Origin: Eubacterium sp.
GTDB lineage: Bacteria; Bacillota; Clostridia; Oscillospirales; Acutalibacteraceae
Assembly: GCA_017450645.1 (NCBI GenBank)
Contig: JAFSTE010000005.1
Span: 62,001 to 126,000 of the forward strand
DNA length: 64,000 nt
Direction of reading: 5' to 3'
The notes beneath the pieces are model-generated. The model ran no database searches. It was not told the DNA's origin and worked only from the letters and a program-made list of their open reading frames with translations. Made by a program: the position numbers and the translations under genes. Below, piece by piece: positions 50,201-57,116 of the stretch. Positions within the stretch are counted from its first letter, which is position 1; each line of letters starts with the position of its first letter.

Positions 50201-51847
50201 GCAAGCCACGGTAAGATTGTTGTAACTAAGAGCAAGGCTAGAAACAGCAAGGGCAAGTACACAACCCGTCAGGTTAAGTCAAGACAGGGCGAAACCCTTG
50301 TAGCATTACTCAGATATGTTTCTACAGTTCTTATCAAGAACGCATCAGTTCTTAAGAAGATTATCTGCAACATCGATGCAATTAAGAAGAACGATACTCT
50401 TAAGGGCATCATCGGCGCTGTATTTACACAGATAGGCACAGCTCATCAGGACGATATTGTTCGCGCAGTATTCTACTTCCTTACAGAGCGTGCTACAGAC
50501 AGCTTCTTCGATTACAGAAACTTCAAGTACGACGATACATATAAGTTCTCTTGGGGCGATATGGATGAGGAATTCTGCCGTAAGCTCGCACCGATGCTCG
50601 ACGGTATGATAGGCTCACTTCTCGAAGGCGGTCTTACAGGTCTTGTAGCTGAAAAGCTTTACACAGACGACCTTGTTGCTAAGCTTGCAACAGGACTTTA
50701 CGGCGCAGTTGAAGGCGTCAACATTAACGACAATATCGGCTCACTTACAAATCTTCTTGCAATGACCGATATCGACTTTACAACATATAATGTTGCTTCG
50801 CTTCTCACTAACGAGAGATACGGTACAACATATCCCGGCGCTGCAGCTGTTATCAGAAACGCAGGCTCGTGGAAGAATGTCAAGGCAGAAGACCTTAAGT
50901 TCGGCGTTAAGGACAGAAAGACATTCCTCGGCGCACTTGTTGCAGTCCTTCGTCCGATTTACGGCGTACTTGATGTAATCCTTAACGACGCGTCACTCAA
51001 CATCTTCGACCTCGTTAAGATTCCGGGTTCAGACGGATACACATCAACAATCGTTCCTCTTCTTGAGGCATTCGGCGTATACAACATAAAGACTCAGTAC
51101 GAATACAGAGCTGACGCTTACGAAGCATACGATAATATCCTTCTTGATATTATCAATCCGCTCTGGGATAAGGTAGAGGATATCCTTAATGCTCCGCTTG
51201 AAACGCTTATGAGCATCCTTCCGAACCTGTCACTGTTCTTTGCAAACGACGGACTTCTTCAGATAGTTGATAACCTTCTGACACCTGTATCTGCACTTCT
51301 TAAGGCTGTTAAGCCTATCGTTGATGTAAACGAAATCCTTTCAATCGTAGGTCTTGACCTGCCTAAGCTTCTCAGGGAAAAGGCAAATATCAATCTTCCT
51401 AAGTTTGATATTTACGACCTGCCCGGAACGCTCAGACCTGTTGTTGGCGCTAAGAATGTGGTTAACACACTCAACGGCGTAATCAGCATCATCAAGATTA
51501 AGGACACTCCGCTCGGACTTGTTCTTCCTGAGATTGACTGGTTCCAGCTTGCAAGCCACGGTGAGTTCGTACTTGACGGCACATCACAGGCTGCTTGCTA
51601 CGGTAAGAGAATCTATGTAAAGGCTGACGAGGACGAAACCCTCATCGCACTTCTCAGATTCCTTATTAACACAATTAACTATAAGGATAACTACGACAAG
51701 ATTGTTTCACTTGTAACCGGACTTCTCGGCGACAATGTTGACGAAAGCCTTGCAGGTACAATCAGCGATGTTCTGTCGATGCTTAAGGGCGACGCAGACT
51801 CAGTTATCGCAGACCTTGTAGAGCTTCTCCAGCAGCTCGCAGGTTAA
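44225..51847 (+). CDS. Giant secreted repeat protein, about 2,540 residues
   Basis: An exported protein with signal peptide (about 1-30, SLFLAIVMVVTSCSVG then FTAFA). The body is a mostly helical, Leu/Lys/Asp-rich protein with long internal repeats. One signature (YLTNKKYGKTYTSAAKTLKK, about 1660-1690) recurs as MGSKYSATAKVLKK (about 1245) and LLTNERYGTTYPGAAAVIR (about 2190). Others are LEAFMCKKVKTYKQYKKDY with LLEAFGVYNIKTQYEYRADA, and LYTNDLLTKATTAIYGAL with LYTDDLVAKLATGLYGAV. No dockerin, LPXTG or known enzyme domain. Start set at 44225 because AGGAG (44212-44216) is 8 nt upstream; the ATG at 44219 is only 2 nt away. Codons are strongly biased toward AAG, AAC, GAC and CTT. Function unknown. 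Confidence 0.78.
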   Translation: MKKTSKKLLSLFLAIVMVVTSCSVGFTAFAADGNKTDSNNNYWKYDTDAKTAFSSLESLADEYIPALLNVDAIKNLLESALGMEVTKDTGIPELVEGASPKLIGLLGGSAEKSAIIPGYSEGTSDYYYSYLDSVDNDAMSFYDLYKFCQDNKDKGGDLGKQCKKTFEELDTLLGMYDTARNAYDQQYNDANDFVDANVTDWLFNNVDDFDLSTITKEELGEIVFTPTGKKLSEIKTDKDIDPSATTENLAFALKYVKSMFPENTTQKFENVADFIYFTRCDFGLANFTTELYIGLINEGGGTVTAPDDKTKTVTLKNYKSVAKQYYSFEAFCDDYSFNPDDWTIIEGDTPEVIKQKEALKLHVERMYDAFLPLFVYSGILGVDSDGNGEFDFFGTYYRDACIGILKFSEAYASADKTADYVTGQKITKSQVKELIKVASDNNWASDFQMLLDYLNSDDNVLSEAATNYLKNALQREATKTAVADLCEQLNARTDEEKADPDTYKGISDARLNAKYDEIKSYKLNDGTPKLSDMSFINRINFMIPAQLLLKYTGNSALITPAISASVSPASAFVLFNEFKNFVQPNIKSAVKKFLKDTYGITSSVAYKYSRYRKDMKPFLVEAVNSLLNSKIDEIFAMELGGATIEDLVNSLLETNVKLDAALKDIWQNLHDKPVETLFSLIPVLVVAVDELVVPLVLHSDEDFTILQLYDIICKGESGLLHDMSQEVNDTKVGIGALNFDLNKIVPAILNYLIGRDEKALSYVTKYDGSVYDNDVIKFTNIYVADKALTGARLNGGLAKLLKQNKSFQGDNAWIADAIDEAVTEIATFSCEAVEDYLAVHKDDERINKEGDEVIQKGLNNIGVALPQVIDAIGKKFIKKYNIKSDWTYTYKGKIIDVKISDKTTNKGNASIQNIKQYAVDNNPQGVLESVVDILIGNWLNGLLDIVNDTTADENNKISKNLPLVQSLLESLGGFGSKSVITDVFNGLFQLKRSDDESFSLKKQPKTNFVGFSNTNGYFLISNIQYKTKSGAIKGLVPFISTLISPGKTKADYSISNVYKAGNKVSDNSPTLANARLKDKSAAGTDYDELLTKENLKAAKKLVKVLDTLLASLLENTSLNGFDLDKTDNILAGIASAASAYLGAGNTNDIVKLLNNYLYYIVGESKSLKSRDGRIGTRPTSNGNVDKKKIYTSANLSNLVIQTYSLIENIVDYLFYNKNSGLLSTRDPNMLIADALYGIISPDAVAVRMGSKYSATAKVLKKDDYKNWNSFKIQLEDANQTAGKYKKDYLKYGFKKGNKKAFYNALGESFKGVATILSALLTKTYIDSKHSGNYYSVLVYPVLSNIADATGAEGVMKPSAFNKATPVSQLVDGLLTPVSNILAQIYDAPASFLLNLVKGIAGIVNDKSIRTIIGSLLKPVKEFIYGAARFLDKKVSKLSPTLASYLRTLAKEKLNLNINLPKKDIIVTLINGIKISGVEIGSIIKLPSIDWDRLNKAKSPEEVLLLIYGYLVDTVLNSDILSGLVDSLAPGLTKILKKLSAAQILEILNDIIDCVQSPTEVFWTFSQYAGKITNTFVYPQQVLPQEASKAVGQLDDIVTNVFPLLNALGVTDIEGLNALVNDKLYTNDLLTKATTAIYGALSKGTVGEVFAFLDIDVTPQGFAKYLTNKKYGKTYTSAAKTLKKAKSWDKVKSLNWGFTDGSAKAQKGFVAGLAAMLRPLNDALSILLAEGRVDSLVDLDVVEIAKMFDTKGSTKLGDGENGAVLDYKLKDGIFELGIRSNNKTTGGKKVKRSVVKIDIEAIAKDLQAILDGSKGIALGTNGYESAVIPILEAFMCKKVKTYKQYKKDYKKAKDNLLIDILTPIAGLIDDVTLKPFDTITKILPNVAYFIDSNGLAQAVGNLLGPITGKNGLLGILKKDGFDIDKIIKLIFDKDLGTIVTDALDMKNVKFTLKLAEMEKTNIQVLVLPLVKTLLKKNDTLKNIVIPDFTLKKIASHGKIVVTKSKARNSKGKYTTRQVKSRQGETLVALLRYVSTVLIKNASVLKKIICNIDAIKKNDTLKGIIGAVFTQIGTAHQDDIVRAVFYFLTERATDSFFDYRNFKYDDTYKFSWGDMDEEFCRKLAPMLDGMIGSLLEGGLTGLVAEKLYTDDLVAKLATGLYGAVEGVNINDNIGSLTNLLAMTDIDFTTYNVASLLTNERYGTTYPGAAAVIRNAGSWKNVKAEDLKFGVKDRKTFLGALVAVLRPIYGVLDVILNDASLNIFDLVKIPGSDGYTSTIVPLLEAFGVYNIKTQYEYRADAYEAYDNILLDIINPLWDKVEDILNAPLETLMSILPNLSLFFANDGLLQIVDNLLTPVSALLKAVKPIVDVNEILSIVGLDLPKLLREKANINLPKFDIYDLPGTLRPVVGAKNVVNTLNGVISIIKIKDTPLGLVLPEIDWFQLASHGEFVLDGTSQAACYGKRIYVKADEDETLIALLRFLINTINYKDNYDKIVSLVTGLLGDNVDESLAGTISDVLSMLKGDADSVIADLVELLQQLAG

Positions 51848-51862
51848 TGACCAATACAAAAA

Positions 51863-51890
51863 ATGGCTTCCAAAAGGAAGCCATTTTTTT
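51863..51890 (+). terminator. Rho-independent terminator of the giant gene
   Basis: ATGGCTTCC, AAAA loop, GGAAGCCAT, then TTTTTT, 15 nt after the stop codon. Confidence 0.88.
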
Positions 51891-51928
51891 GTTGCCTTAA
51901 AGCTGTAAAGTGACAAATAAAAATGTTC

Positions 51929-51957
51929 TTGTATATCAATATGTTTTATAGTATAAT
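51929..51957 (+). promoter_or_regulatory. Possible promoter of the Nudix gene operon
   Basis: Perfect TATAAT (51952-51957) with a weak TTGTAT -35 (51929-51934) at 17 nt. The leader has a hairpin GGTGAGT/ACTCGCC (about 51974-52004) ahead of the ribosome binding site. Confidence 0.5.
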
Positions 51958-52018
51958 ATTACTATGTTATTCCGGTGAGTTCAATTACGGCTAAGGACTC
52001 GCCCACGGTGGTGAAAAA

Positions 52019-52735
52019 ATGCTCGGAAAATATGTTAGAGTCAAGGTTACTAACCCTATCGGCTCTGATAGTGAAGCGGGCTACACCTATCCCCTGAACT
52101 TCGGCACTGTATACGGCAACGAAAATCAGACCGCCTTTATTATGGGCATACATCATCCTGTCCGCAATTTTGACGGCAGGGTTATTGCGATTATGAGCGA
52201 CAGAAAAGCCAAAAGCTATATTTGGATTGTCGCGCCGAAAAGCACCCGCTTCATTATTAATGATATCAAAAACTATATTAATTTAGAAAAGGACTTCCCC
52301 ACTTACAGGATTTCCTGCTTATACGAGAGCAGCTGCGGCGCTGTTGTATATCGGGATATAAGGGGCGAGGTCAGATTTTTGCTGATTAAAAATAAGCGCT
52401 CTGCACACTGGGGCTTCCCTAAAGGTCACATAGAGCCCGGCGAAACTAAAATTCAGACCGCCTGCCGCGAGGTGCTCGAGGAAACAGGTGTGCACCTTAT
52501 AGTACACGACGGCTTTGAATCCGTATCGCGCTATAAAATCCGCGATTTAATCGAAAAGACGGTATCTATCTTTGTCGGCACGACTAAGGACACCTCCACC
52601 GTTATTCAGGCGGAGGAGATTGAGGATTATATCTGGCTCACCTATGACAGGGCTATGAATCTGCTTAAATTTGACAACGATAAAAATATACTGTCCTCTG
52701 CATACGAATTCCTGAATGAAAATAATTATATATAG
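52019..52735 (+). CDS. Nudix hydrolase with N-terminal pyrophosphatase-like domain
   Basis: A 238-residue protein. The C-terminal part (about 105-235) is a Nudix hydrolase with a complete Nudix box at 136-158 (G136, E142, R150, E151, E154, E155, G157). The N-terminal about 90 residues (MLGKYVRVKVTNPIGSD, YPLNFGTVYGN, FDGRVIAIM) resemble short clostridial inorganic-pyrophosphatase-like proteins, but the acidic residues expected around AFIMGIHHP (39-47) are missing. So only the Nudix half is likely catalytic, removing nucleoside diphosphates linked to X. The substrate is unknown. ATG 52019 has GGTGG upstream. First gene of a run of four closely spaced genes. Confidence 0.8.
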   Translation: MLGKYVRVKVTNPIGSDSEAGYTYPLNFGTVYGNENQTAFIMGIHHPVRNFDGRVIAIMSDRKAKSYIWIVAPKSTRFIINDIKNYINLEKDFPTYRISCLYESSCGAVVYRDIRGEVRFLLIKNKRSAHWGFPKGHIEPGETKIQTACREVLEETGVHLIVHDGFESVSRYKIRDLIEKTVSIFVGTTKDTSTVIQAEEIEDYIWLTYDRAMNLLKFDNDKNILSSAYEFLNENNYI

Positions 52736-52757
52736 AACTTTTTTACTGAGGTAGATT

Positions 52758-53264
52758 ATGCAAGAAGTCTGCAGAACAATACAAGAGTTTTTAACCGCGC
52801 ACGGAATACCCGACTGGCTCGTTGTGTTTATAATATCGCTCTGCCCTATTTTAGAGTGCAGACTCGGTATGTTTACGGCTATCGTGCTGCTCGAGATGAA
52901 CCCGTTTGAGGGCTTTATAATAAGCTTTATCGGCAACATACTGCCTATTCCGTTTATTCTGCTTTTAATTAATCAGATTTTTGAGCTGTTAAAGAAGATA
53001 CCATATGTCAACAAGCCGATATACTGGCTCGAGGAAAAGACGCTTAAAAAGAAAGATAAAATCGACAAATACGGGATTTGGGGACTATTGTTTTTCGTTG
53101 CAATTCCTCTGCCCGGCACCGGCGGCTGGACGGGCGCGCTGCTCGCGTCGCTGCTGCATCTCGACCGCAAAAAAAGCTTTGGCATTATCGCTATAGGTGT
53201 GTTTATCGCGGGACTTATAATTACGGTGCTGTCGCTTGTTGTGGGTATGGCGGTATTTGGCTGA
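52758..53264 (+). CDS. Small multidrug-export-like membrane protein
   Basis: A 168-residue membrane protein with about four hydrophobic segments, in the Sm_multidrug_ex (COG2426-like) family: IISLCPILECRLGMFTAIVL, SFIGNILPIPFILLL, IPLPGTGGWTGALLASLL. The Glu-Arg in the first motif and the Pro-Gly-Thr-Gly loop are conserved. Annotated family members are called putative small multidrug exporters without strong proof. Located 22 nt after the Nudix gene and 1 nt before the nucleotidyltransferase, so likely co-transcribed. Function uncertain. Confidence 0.75.
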   Translation: MQEVCRTIQEFLTAHGIPDWLVVFIISLCPILECRLGMFTAIVLLEMNPFEGFIISFIGNILPIPFILLLINQIFELLKKIPYVNKPIYWLEEKTLKKKDKIDKYGIWGLLFFVAIPLPGTGGWTGALLASLLHLDRKKSFGIIAIGVFIAGLIITVLSLVVGMAVFG

Positions 53265-53265
53265 T

Positions 53266-54441
53266 ATGAATAAAACACAAGATTATCTTATCGAACTTTT
53301 AAACGCTTATTTAAAAAGCGAAGCGATAAGCCTTGACGAAGAAATAAATTATAATACGCTATTTGAATTATCGCACGCCCACAATTTAAGTGCGATAATC
53401 TTTTGTGTGCTGAACACTGCAACTAATAAAGAAATTGTCGATGCAAAAACGCTCAGGAGCTTTGAGGAGGATTTTCTCGAAAGCGTTGTGCGCTACGACT
53501 ACCAAAAGGCGCAGATTAGCGAAATAGAGTATGTATTTACTAAAAAGCACATACAGTATGTATTCTTTAAGGGTGCGGCGTTAAAAGAGCTTTATCCGGT
53601 GCCTCAGGCGCGTATAATGAGCGACATTGATGTGCTGATTCACGGCAAAGACAGAGTCATGGTGCGAAAATTCCTAAGCAAATACGGTTTTGTTCTGCTT
53701 ACTAAAAACGGGCCCGTAAACACCTTTAGAAAGGACAAGCTCTTAGTCGAAGTACACAATCGGCTCGTCAGCGGCAGGGTCGGTTCAAGCAGCGCCGAGG
53801 AGCTGTTTTCCGACGCAATCAGCCACGCTGAATTTAACGGTATGCGCGGCGAATTTGACGCGAGCTACCATTTTGCATATTTAATCACGCACATAGCGCA
53901 CCACTTCTGGTTTAACGGCGCGGGTGTAAGGCATATACTCGACCTTGCGGTTATGCTAAAAGCTCATAAAATCGACCTTGACGCCGTTTTAGAGCTGCTC
54001 GCAAGGGCTGAGCTTAAGGACTTTGCTAAGAACATAATCAGCGTGTGCCATAACTGGTTCGGCGAGGGCGTTTTATATAATGAAAACACCGAAAAGATTG
54101 AGGAGTTTATATTCTCTTACGGCGTTTTCGGCAGCGAGGGGCGCAACAAGGCGGCGGTTGTAACGCGTAAGGATATGGAGAGCGGCAAAAAAGGCGGCGC
54201 CGTTGCGACGAGGTTCAGGCTCCTTTTCCCGAGCTATGAGCAGGTTAAGAACATTCCGTATATCCCCTTTATCGAGGGCAGACCTTATCTTCTGCCTGCG
54301 GCATGGGTGTACAGATTTTTTTATAATATTAAAAACAGAAGAGCTTTTATTGAGGGCTCAACTAAGGATATCGGCAAAGATGTGACAAAAAAAGAAGCCG
54401 AGCGCGAGCTCGAGCTTTTTGAGGAGATAGGACTGTTATGA
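53266..54441 (+). CDS. Nucleotidyltransferase-fold protein (NTP_transf_5 type), second copy
   Basis: A 391-residue paralogue of the gene at 17464. The core motif FFKGAALKELYPVPQARIMSDID (about 101-123) has the paired Asp of the nucleotidyltransferase fold; EVHNRL and a His-rich TLITHIAHHFW-like segment (about 202-215) follow. ATG 53266 (MNKTQDY) is 1 nt after the preceding stop; the earlier start inside the upstream gene is less likely. It overlaps the alpha-galactosidase-like gene by ATGA. The repeated pairing with glycan-related genes suggests a role in sugar or cell-surface modification. Confidence 0.72.
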   Translation: MNKTQDYLIELLNAYLKSEAISLDEEINYNTLFELSHAHNLSAIIFCVLNTATNKEIVDAKTLRSFEEDFLESVVRYDYQKAQISEIEYVFTKKHIQYVFFKGAALKELYPVPQARIMSDIDVLIHGKDRVMVRKFLSKYGFVLLTKNGPVNTFRKDKLLVEVHNRLVSGRVGSSSAEELFSDAISHAEFNGMRGEFDASYHFAYLITHIAHHFWFNGAGVRHILDLAVMLKAHKIDLDAVLELLARAELKDFAKNIISVCHNWFGEGVLYNENTEKIEEFIFSYGVFGSEGRNKAAVVTRKDMESGKKGGAVATRFRLLFPSYEQVKNIPYIPFIEGRPYLLPAAWVYRFFYNIKNRRAFIEGSTKDIGKDVTKKEAERELELFEEIGLL

Positions 54442-56153
54442 AATTCTTAATATTTATTATTGCCGTAATTTTAATAATATTAGTAATTTTTTGCACTTGG
54501 TTTTTATCGTATATGGCAGACGGCAAATGCCCGCTTTGCGCGCTTAAGAGCATCGGCAGGGGCAAGCTTACCATAGATGTTTCTAAAACCGAGGACTACG
54601 ACAATAATGTGTCCGACACCCCGATTATGGGCTGGTCAAGCTGGAACACGCTTAGAAACCATATCGACGAAAACGCGATTTACGACACCGCCAAAGCGAT
54701 GTGCTCTACGGGGCTTGCGCAGGCGGGTTACGAATACATAAACCTCGACGACTGCTGGCAGAGCTCGCTTCGCGACAGCGACGGCAAGCTGCAGGGCGAT
54801 TTAGAGAGCTTCCCGTCGGGTATTGACGAGCTTTGTAAAAAGGTAAACGAACTCGGACTTAAAATGGGTATCTACTCCTCAAACGGTACGCTCACCTGCG
54901 AGGATATGCCCGCCTCTCTCGGTAACGAGGAACTCGACGCAAAGACCTTTGCGTCCTGGGGCATAGAGTATGTTAAGTACGACTTTTGCCACAACAAGCG
55001 CATAAGCGGCTCGACGCCCGTTATCGAGTATATCGACATCAGTAAGCCCGGCGCAAGCAGCGAAATCAGACTTCGCCCCGACCACGCAAAATTCAGCGGC
55101 AGGGCTAAAAAGGTTAAGTGCGTTGATTTACCGAGCAAGCACGGCATAGGCTTTATAAACCACGGCGCGGGCACGGCGACCTACAGCGTTGATGTTCCGT
55201 CGGGCGGCGACTATGTTATGACGGTGCACTACCATAAAAACTACCTGCACAAAAAGCAGTATCTCCAGATTTTAGTTAACGGCAGACAGTACGAGGTATT
55301 CTTCCCATCAGGTTTTTCTATGTCGTCCGACGCTAAGGCTCAGATTATTGTACAGCTCGACTCCGGCGACAACATAATCGTACTTCAAAACCCCGTCGTT
55401 ACTCTTGCGGACTCGTCGTACATTCAGTACTCCCGTATGGGCAGGAGGCTTAAAGAGGCGTCACGAGATTGGGCAAAATACACGGGCGGCGAGGAAAAAC
55501 CGATTACCTTCTCTATTTGCGAATGGGGCTTTGGTCACCCTTGGAATTGGGGCAGAAAAGCCGGTAATATGTGGCGTACAACAATGGATATTACACCCAA
55601 ATGGGGCAGGATTAAGGCGATTTATAACAAAAACATAGACCTTTACAATCTTGCTTCGCCCGGTCACGTTAACGACCCCGATATGCTTGAGGTTGGCAAC
55701 GGCAAGCTTACCCCTGACGAAAACAGAAGCCACTTTACCCTTTGGTGTATGATGGCGGCGCCGCTTGTGCTCGGCAATGATTTAAGGCGACTTACCGATA
55801 ATTCGTCAAAAAGCAGGTTTATTATCGACACGGTTACAAACAAAAGCCTTATTTTAATAGACCAGGACGCGCTTGTTAAGCCCGCTAAAAGGATTAAAAA
55901 ATCCCCTGCGTTAGACATTATTGCGCGCCCGCTTGAAAACGGTGATATCGCCCTTTGCTTCTTTAACAAATCGGGTAAAGAGCGCCCTGTTGAGTTTGAG
56001 ATTAACACACTCGCAGAGGAAAAGTATCTTAACTTTAAAAAGCTAACCGAATACGGCATCCACGACCTTTGGGCGGATGACCGCTTTAACGGCTCTAAAA
56101 TTACAGCTTCCGTACCAAAGCACGGCGTTGCAGCGTACAGAATATCGCAATAA
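54438..56153 (+). CDS. Glycoside hydrolase family 27-like protein with inserted CBM and membrane anchor
   Basis: A 571-residue enzyme related to alpha-galactosidases. A hydrophobic segment (about 3-27) anchors or exports it. The GH27 barrel opens with MGWSSWNTLR (about 64-73) and YEYINLDDCWQ; the nucleophile is D182 in VKYDFC. Residues about 190-330 are a beta-rich domain resembling CBM35 (TATYSVDVPSGGDYVMTVHY), set inside the barrel, then SICEWGFGHPWNWG and the acid/base motif NDPDMLEVG (D415). The C-terminus is a beta-sandwich. GH27 removes terminal alpha-galactose or N-acetylgalactosamine. It overlaps the nucleotidyltransferase by 4 nt. Confidence 0.85.
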   Translation: MKFLIFIIAVILIILVIFCTWFLSYMADGKCPLCALKSIGRGKLTIDVSKTEDYDNNVSDTPIMGWSSWNTLRNHIDENAIYDTAKAMCSTGLAQAGYEYINLDDCWQSSLRDSDGKLQGDLESFPSGIDELCKKVNELGLKMGIYSSNGTLTCEDMPASLGNEELDAKTFASWGIEYVKYDFCHNKRISGSTPVIEYIDISKPGASSEIRLRPDHAKFSGRAKKVKCVDLPSKHGIGFINHGAGTATYSVDVPSGGDYVMTVHYHKNYLHKKQYLQILVNGRQYEVFFPSGFSMSSDAKAQIIVQLDSGDNIIVLQNPVVTLADSSYIQYSRMGRRLKEASRDWAKYTGGEEKPITFSICEWGFGHPWNWGRKAGNMWRTTMDITPKWGRIKAIYNKNIDLYNLASPGHVNDPDMLEVGNGKLTPDENRSHFTLWCMMAAPLVLGNDLRRLTDNSSKSRFIIDTVTNKSLILIDQDALVKPAKRIKKSPALDIIARPLENGDIALCFFNKSGKERPVEFEINTLAEEKYLNFKKLTEYGIHDLWADDRFNGSKITASVPKHGVAAYRISQ

Positions 56154-56223
56154 AAACCGCAAGAGTGTACTTTAAGGTGAAAACGATTTTAGAACAGTAA
56201 TTATTTGTTGTAACAATTAACAA

Positions 56224-56258
56224 ACAAGGGTTAAGACTGACGCCTTAACCCTTGTTTT
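56224..56258 (+). terminator. Rho-independent terminator of the GH27 operon
   Basis: ACAAGGGTTAAG, 8-nt loop, CTTAACCCTTGTTTT, about 70 nt after the stop codon. Confidence 0.85.
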
Positions 56259-56268
56259 ATTATACAAA

Positions 56269-56302
56269 AATAACGGGTTGCCGATGATGACAACCCGTTA
56301 TT
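56269..56302 (-). terminator. Rho-independent terminator of the TM2 gene
   Basis: Minus strand: AATAACGGGTTG, 10-nt loop, CAACCCGTTATT, immediately after the TM2 stop codon (56304). Confidence 0.75.
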
Positions 56303-56303
56303 A

Positions 56304-56669
56304 TTAAACATAATAAGGATTTGGCTTAAACAGAATTACAATAGTGTCAATTATCCAACCGATACCAAATAATCCTGCTGTAAGGAGATACAGAATACCC
56401 ATACCAGCTTTGCCCTCGTAAAACTTATGAGCACCAACATATCCCAAGAAAAGGCAAAGGAAAAATGAAACCCATTTGTTTTTTGCTTTGCCGCCGCCAC
56501 CTGCAATAGCAGTAGCATTAGCGGTATTAGTGTTTGTAATTACAATATTGGGCTGTGCTTGTGCGGAATTATTAATTTCTTCAACCTGTCTGCCGCAAGC
56601 GGTACATATTACAGCATCTGCAGGAATAGATTGTCCGCAGTGTTTACAAAATTTTGTTTGACCTTCCAT
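56304..56669 (-). CDS. TM2-domain protein with N-terminal zinc ribbon
   Basis: A 121-residue membrane protein: zinc ribbon CKHC (8-11) and CTAC (22-25), Ala/Asn-rich linker (about 35-60), then a TM2 domain (about 63-118) with two hydrophobic helices and the diagnostic [19 protein letters not shown] and [14 protein letters not shown]2 proteins are of uncertain role in bacteria. It is divergent from the XRE regulator at 56781, and two operators in between suggest that the regulator controls it. Start: ATG 56669 with GGAG upstream. Confidence 0.85.
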   Translation of the reverse strand: MEGQTKFCKHCGQSIPADAVICTACGRQVEEINNSAQAQPNIVITNTNTANATAIAGGGGKAKNKWVSFFLCLFLGYVGAHKFYEGKAGMGILYLLTAGLFGIGWIIDTIVILFKPNPYYV

Positions 56670-56695
56670 ATAATTTCTCCTTTATTGCACATTAT

Positions 56696-56711
56696 ATAAC
56701 CGTATGGTTAT
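56696..56711. promoter_or_regulatory. Operator 1, ATAAC-N6-GTTAT
   Basis: Palindrome ATAAC CGTATG GTTAT, between the TM2 promoter start site and the TM2 gene. Same motif as 56751-56766. Confidence 0.6.
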
Positions 56712-56722
56712 ATTATAATTTA

Positions 56723-56751
56723 AGTATATCATATGTATGCTAAGATGTCAA
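56723..56751 (-). promoter_or_regulatory. SigA-type promoter of the TM2 gene
   Basis: Minus strand: perfect TTGACA (56751-56746), 17-nt spacer, TATACT (56728-56723). Operator 2 abuts its -35 box and operator 1 lies just downstream of the start. Confidence 0.7.
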
Positions 56752-56766
56752 TAACCAAACAGTTAT
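56751..56766. promoter_or_regulatory. Operator 2, ATAAC-N6-GTTAT
   Basis: Palindrome ATAAC CAAACA GTTAT. It overlaps the -35 box of the TM2 promoter by one base and lies 14 nt before the XRE start codon. Confidence 0.6.
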
Positions 56767-56780
56767 AAGGAGCGTTATAA

Positions 56781-56996
56781 TTGGCATACTATAAGCGTTT
56801 GCGTGATTTAAGAGAAGACCACGATTTGACTCAAAATCAAGTAGCAAAATACTTAAATATGAAACAACCACAATATCATCGTTATGAATCCGGCGTGCGC
56901 GATATTCCATCTGATATTTTAATTGAGCTTTCTAAATTATATAATACCACAACAGATTATATTTTAGGTTTAACTGACAATCCTGCAAAATTCTAA
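56781..56996 (+). CDS. XRE-family helix-turn-helix regulator
   Basis: A 71-residue protein that is one HTH_XRE domain: RLRDLREDHDLTQNQVAKYL, then MKQPQYHRYESGVRDIPSDIL and IELSKLYNTTTDYILGL. The start codon is TTG (56781-56783), with AAGGAG 8 nt upstream. Two identical-type operators upstream make autoregulation and control of the divergent TM2 gene likely. Its own -10/-35 is not clear. Confidence 0.85.
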   Translation: MAYYKRLRDLREDHDLTQNQVAKYLNMKQPQYHRYESGVRDIPSDILIELSKLYNTTTDYILGLTDNPAKF

Positions 56997-57008
56997 TAAT
57001 GATTAGCG

Positions 57009-57038
57009 GCTAATAGTTTACAGCTATTAGCTTTTTTT
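57009..57038 (+). terminator. Rho-independent terminator of the XRE gene
   Basis: GCTAATAG, 7-nt loop, CTATTAGC, then a run of seven T, 12 nt after the stop. Confidence 0.82.
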
Positions 57039-57057
57039 ATTTATATCCCTTTTTCTA

Positions 57058-57086
57058 TTGAATTTAAAAAAATATAAGTATATAAT
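57058..57086 (+). promoter_or_regulatory. SigA-type promoter of uxaC
   Basis: TTGAAT (57058-57063), 17-nt spacer, perfect TATAAT (57081-57086), 31 nt upstream of the ATG at 57117. Confidence 0.7.
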
Positions 57087-57116
57087 ATAATCGACTATAA
57101 ATTCAGAGGTAATACT

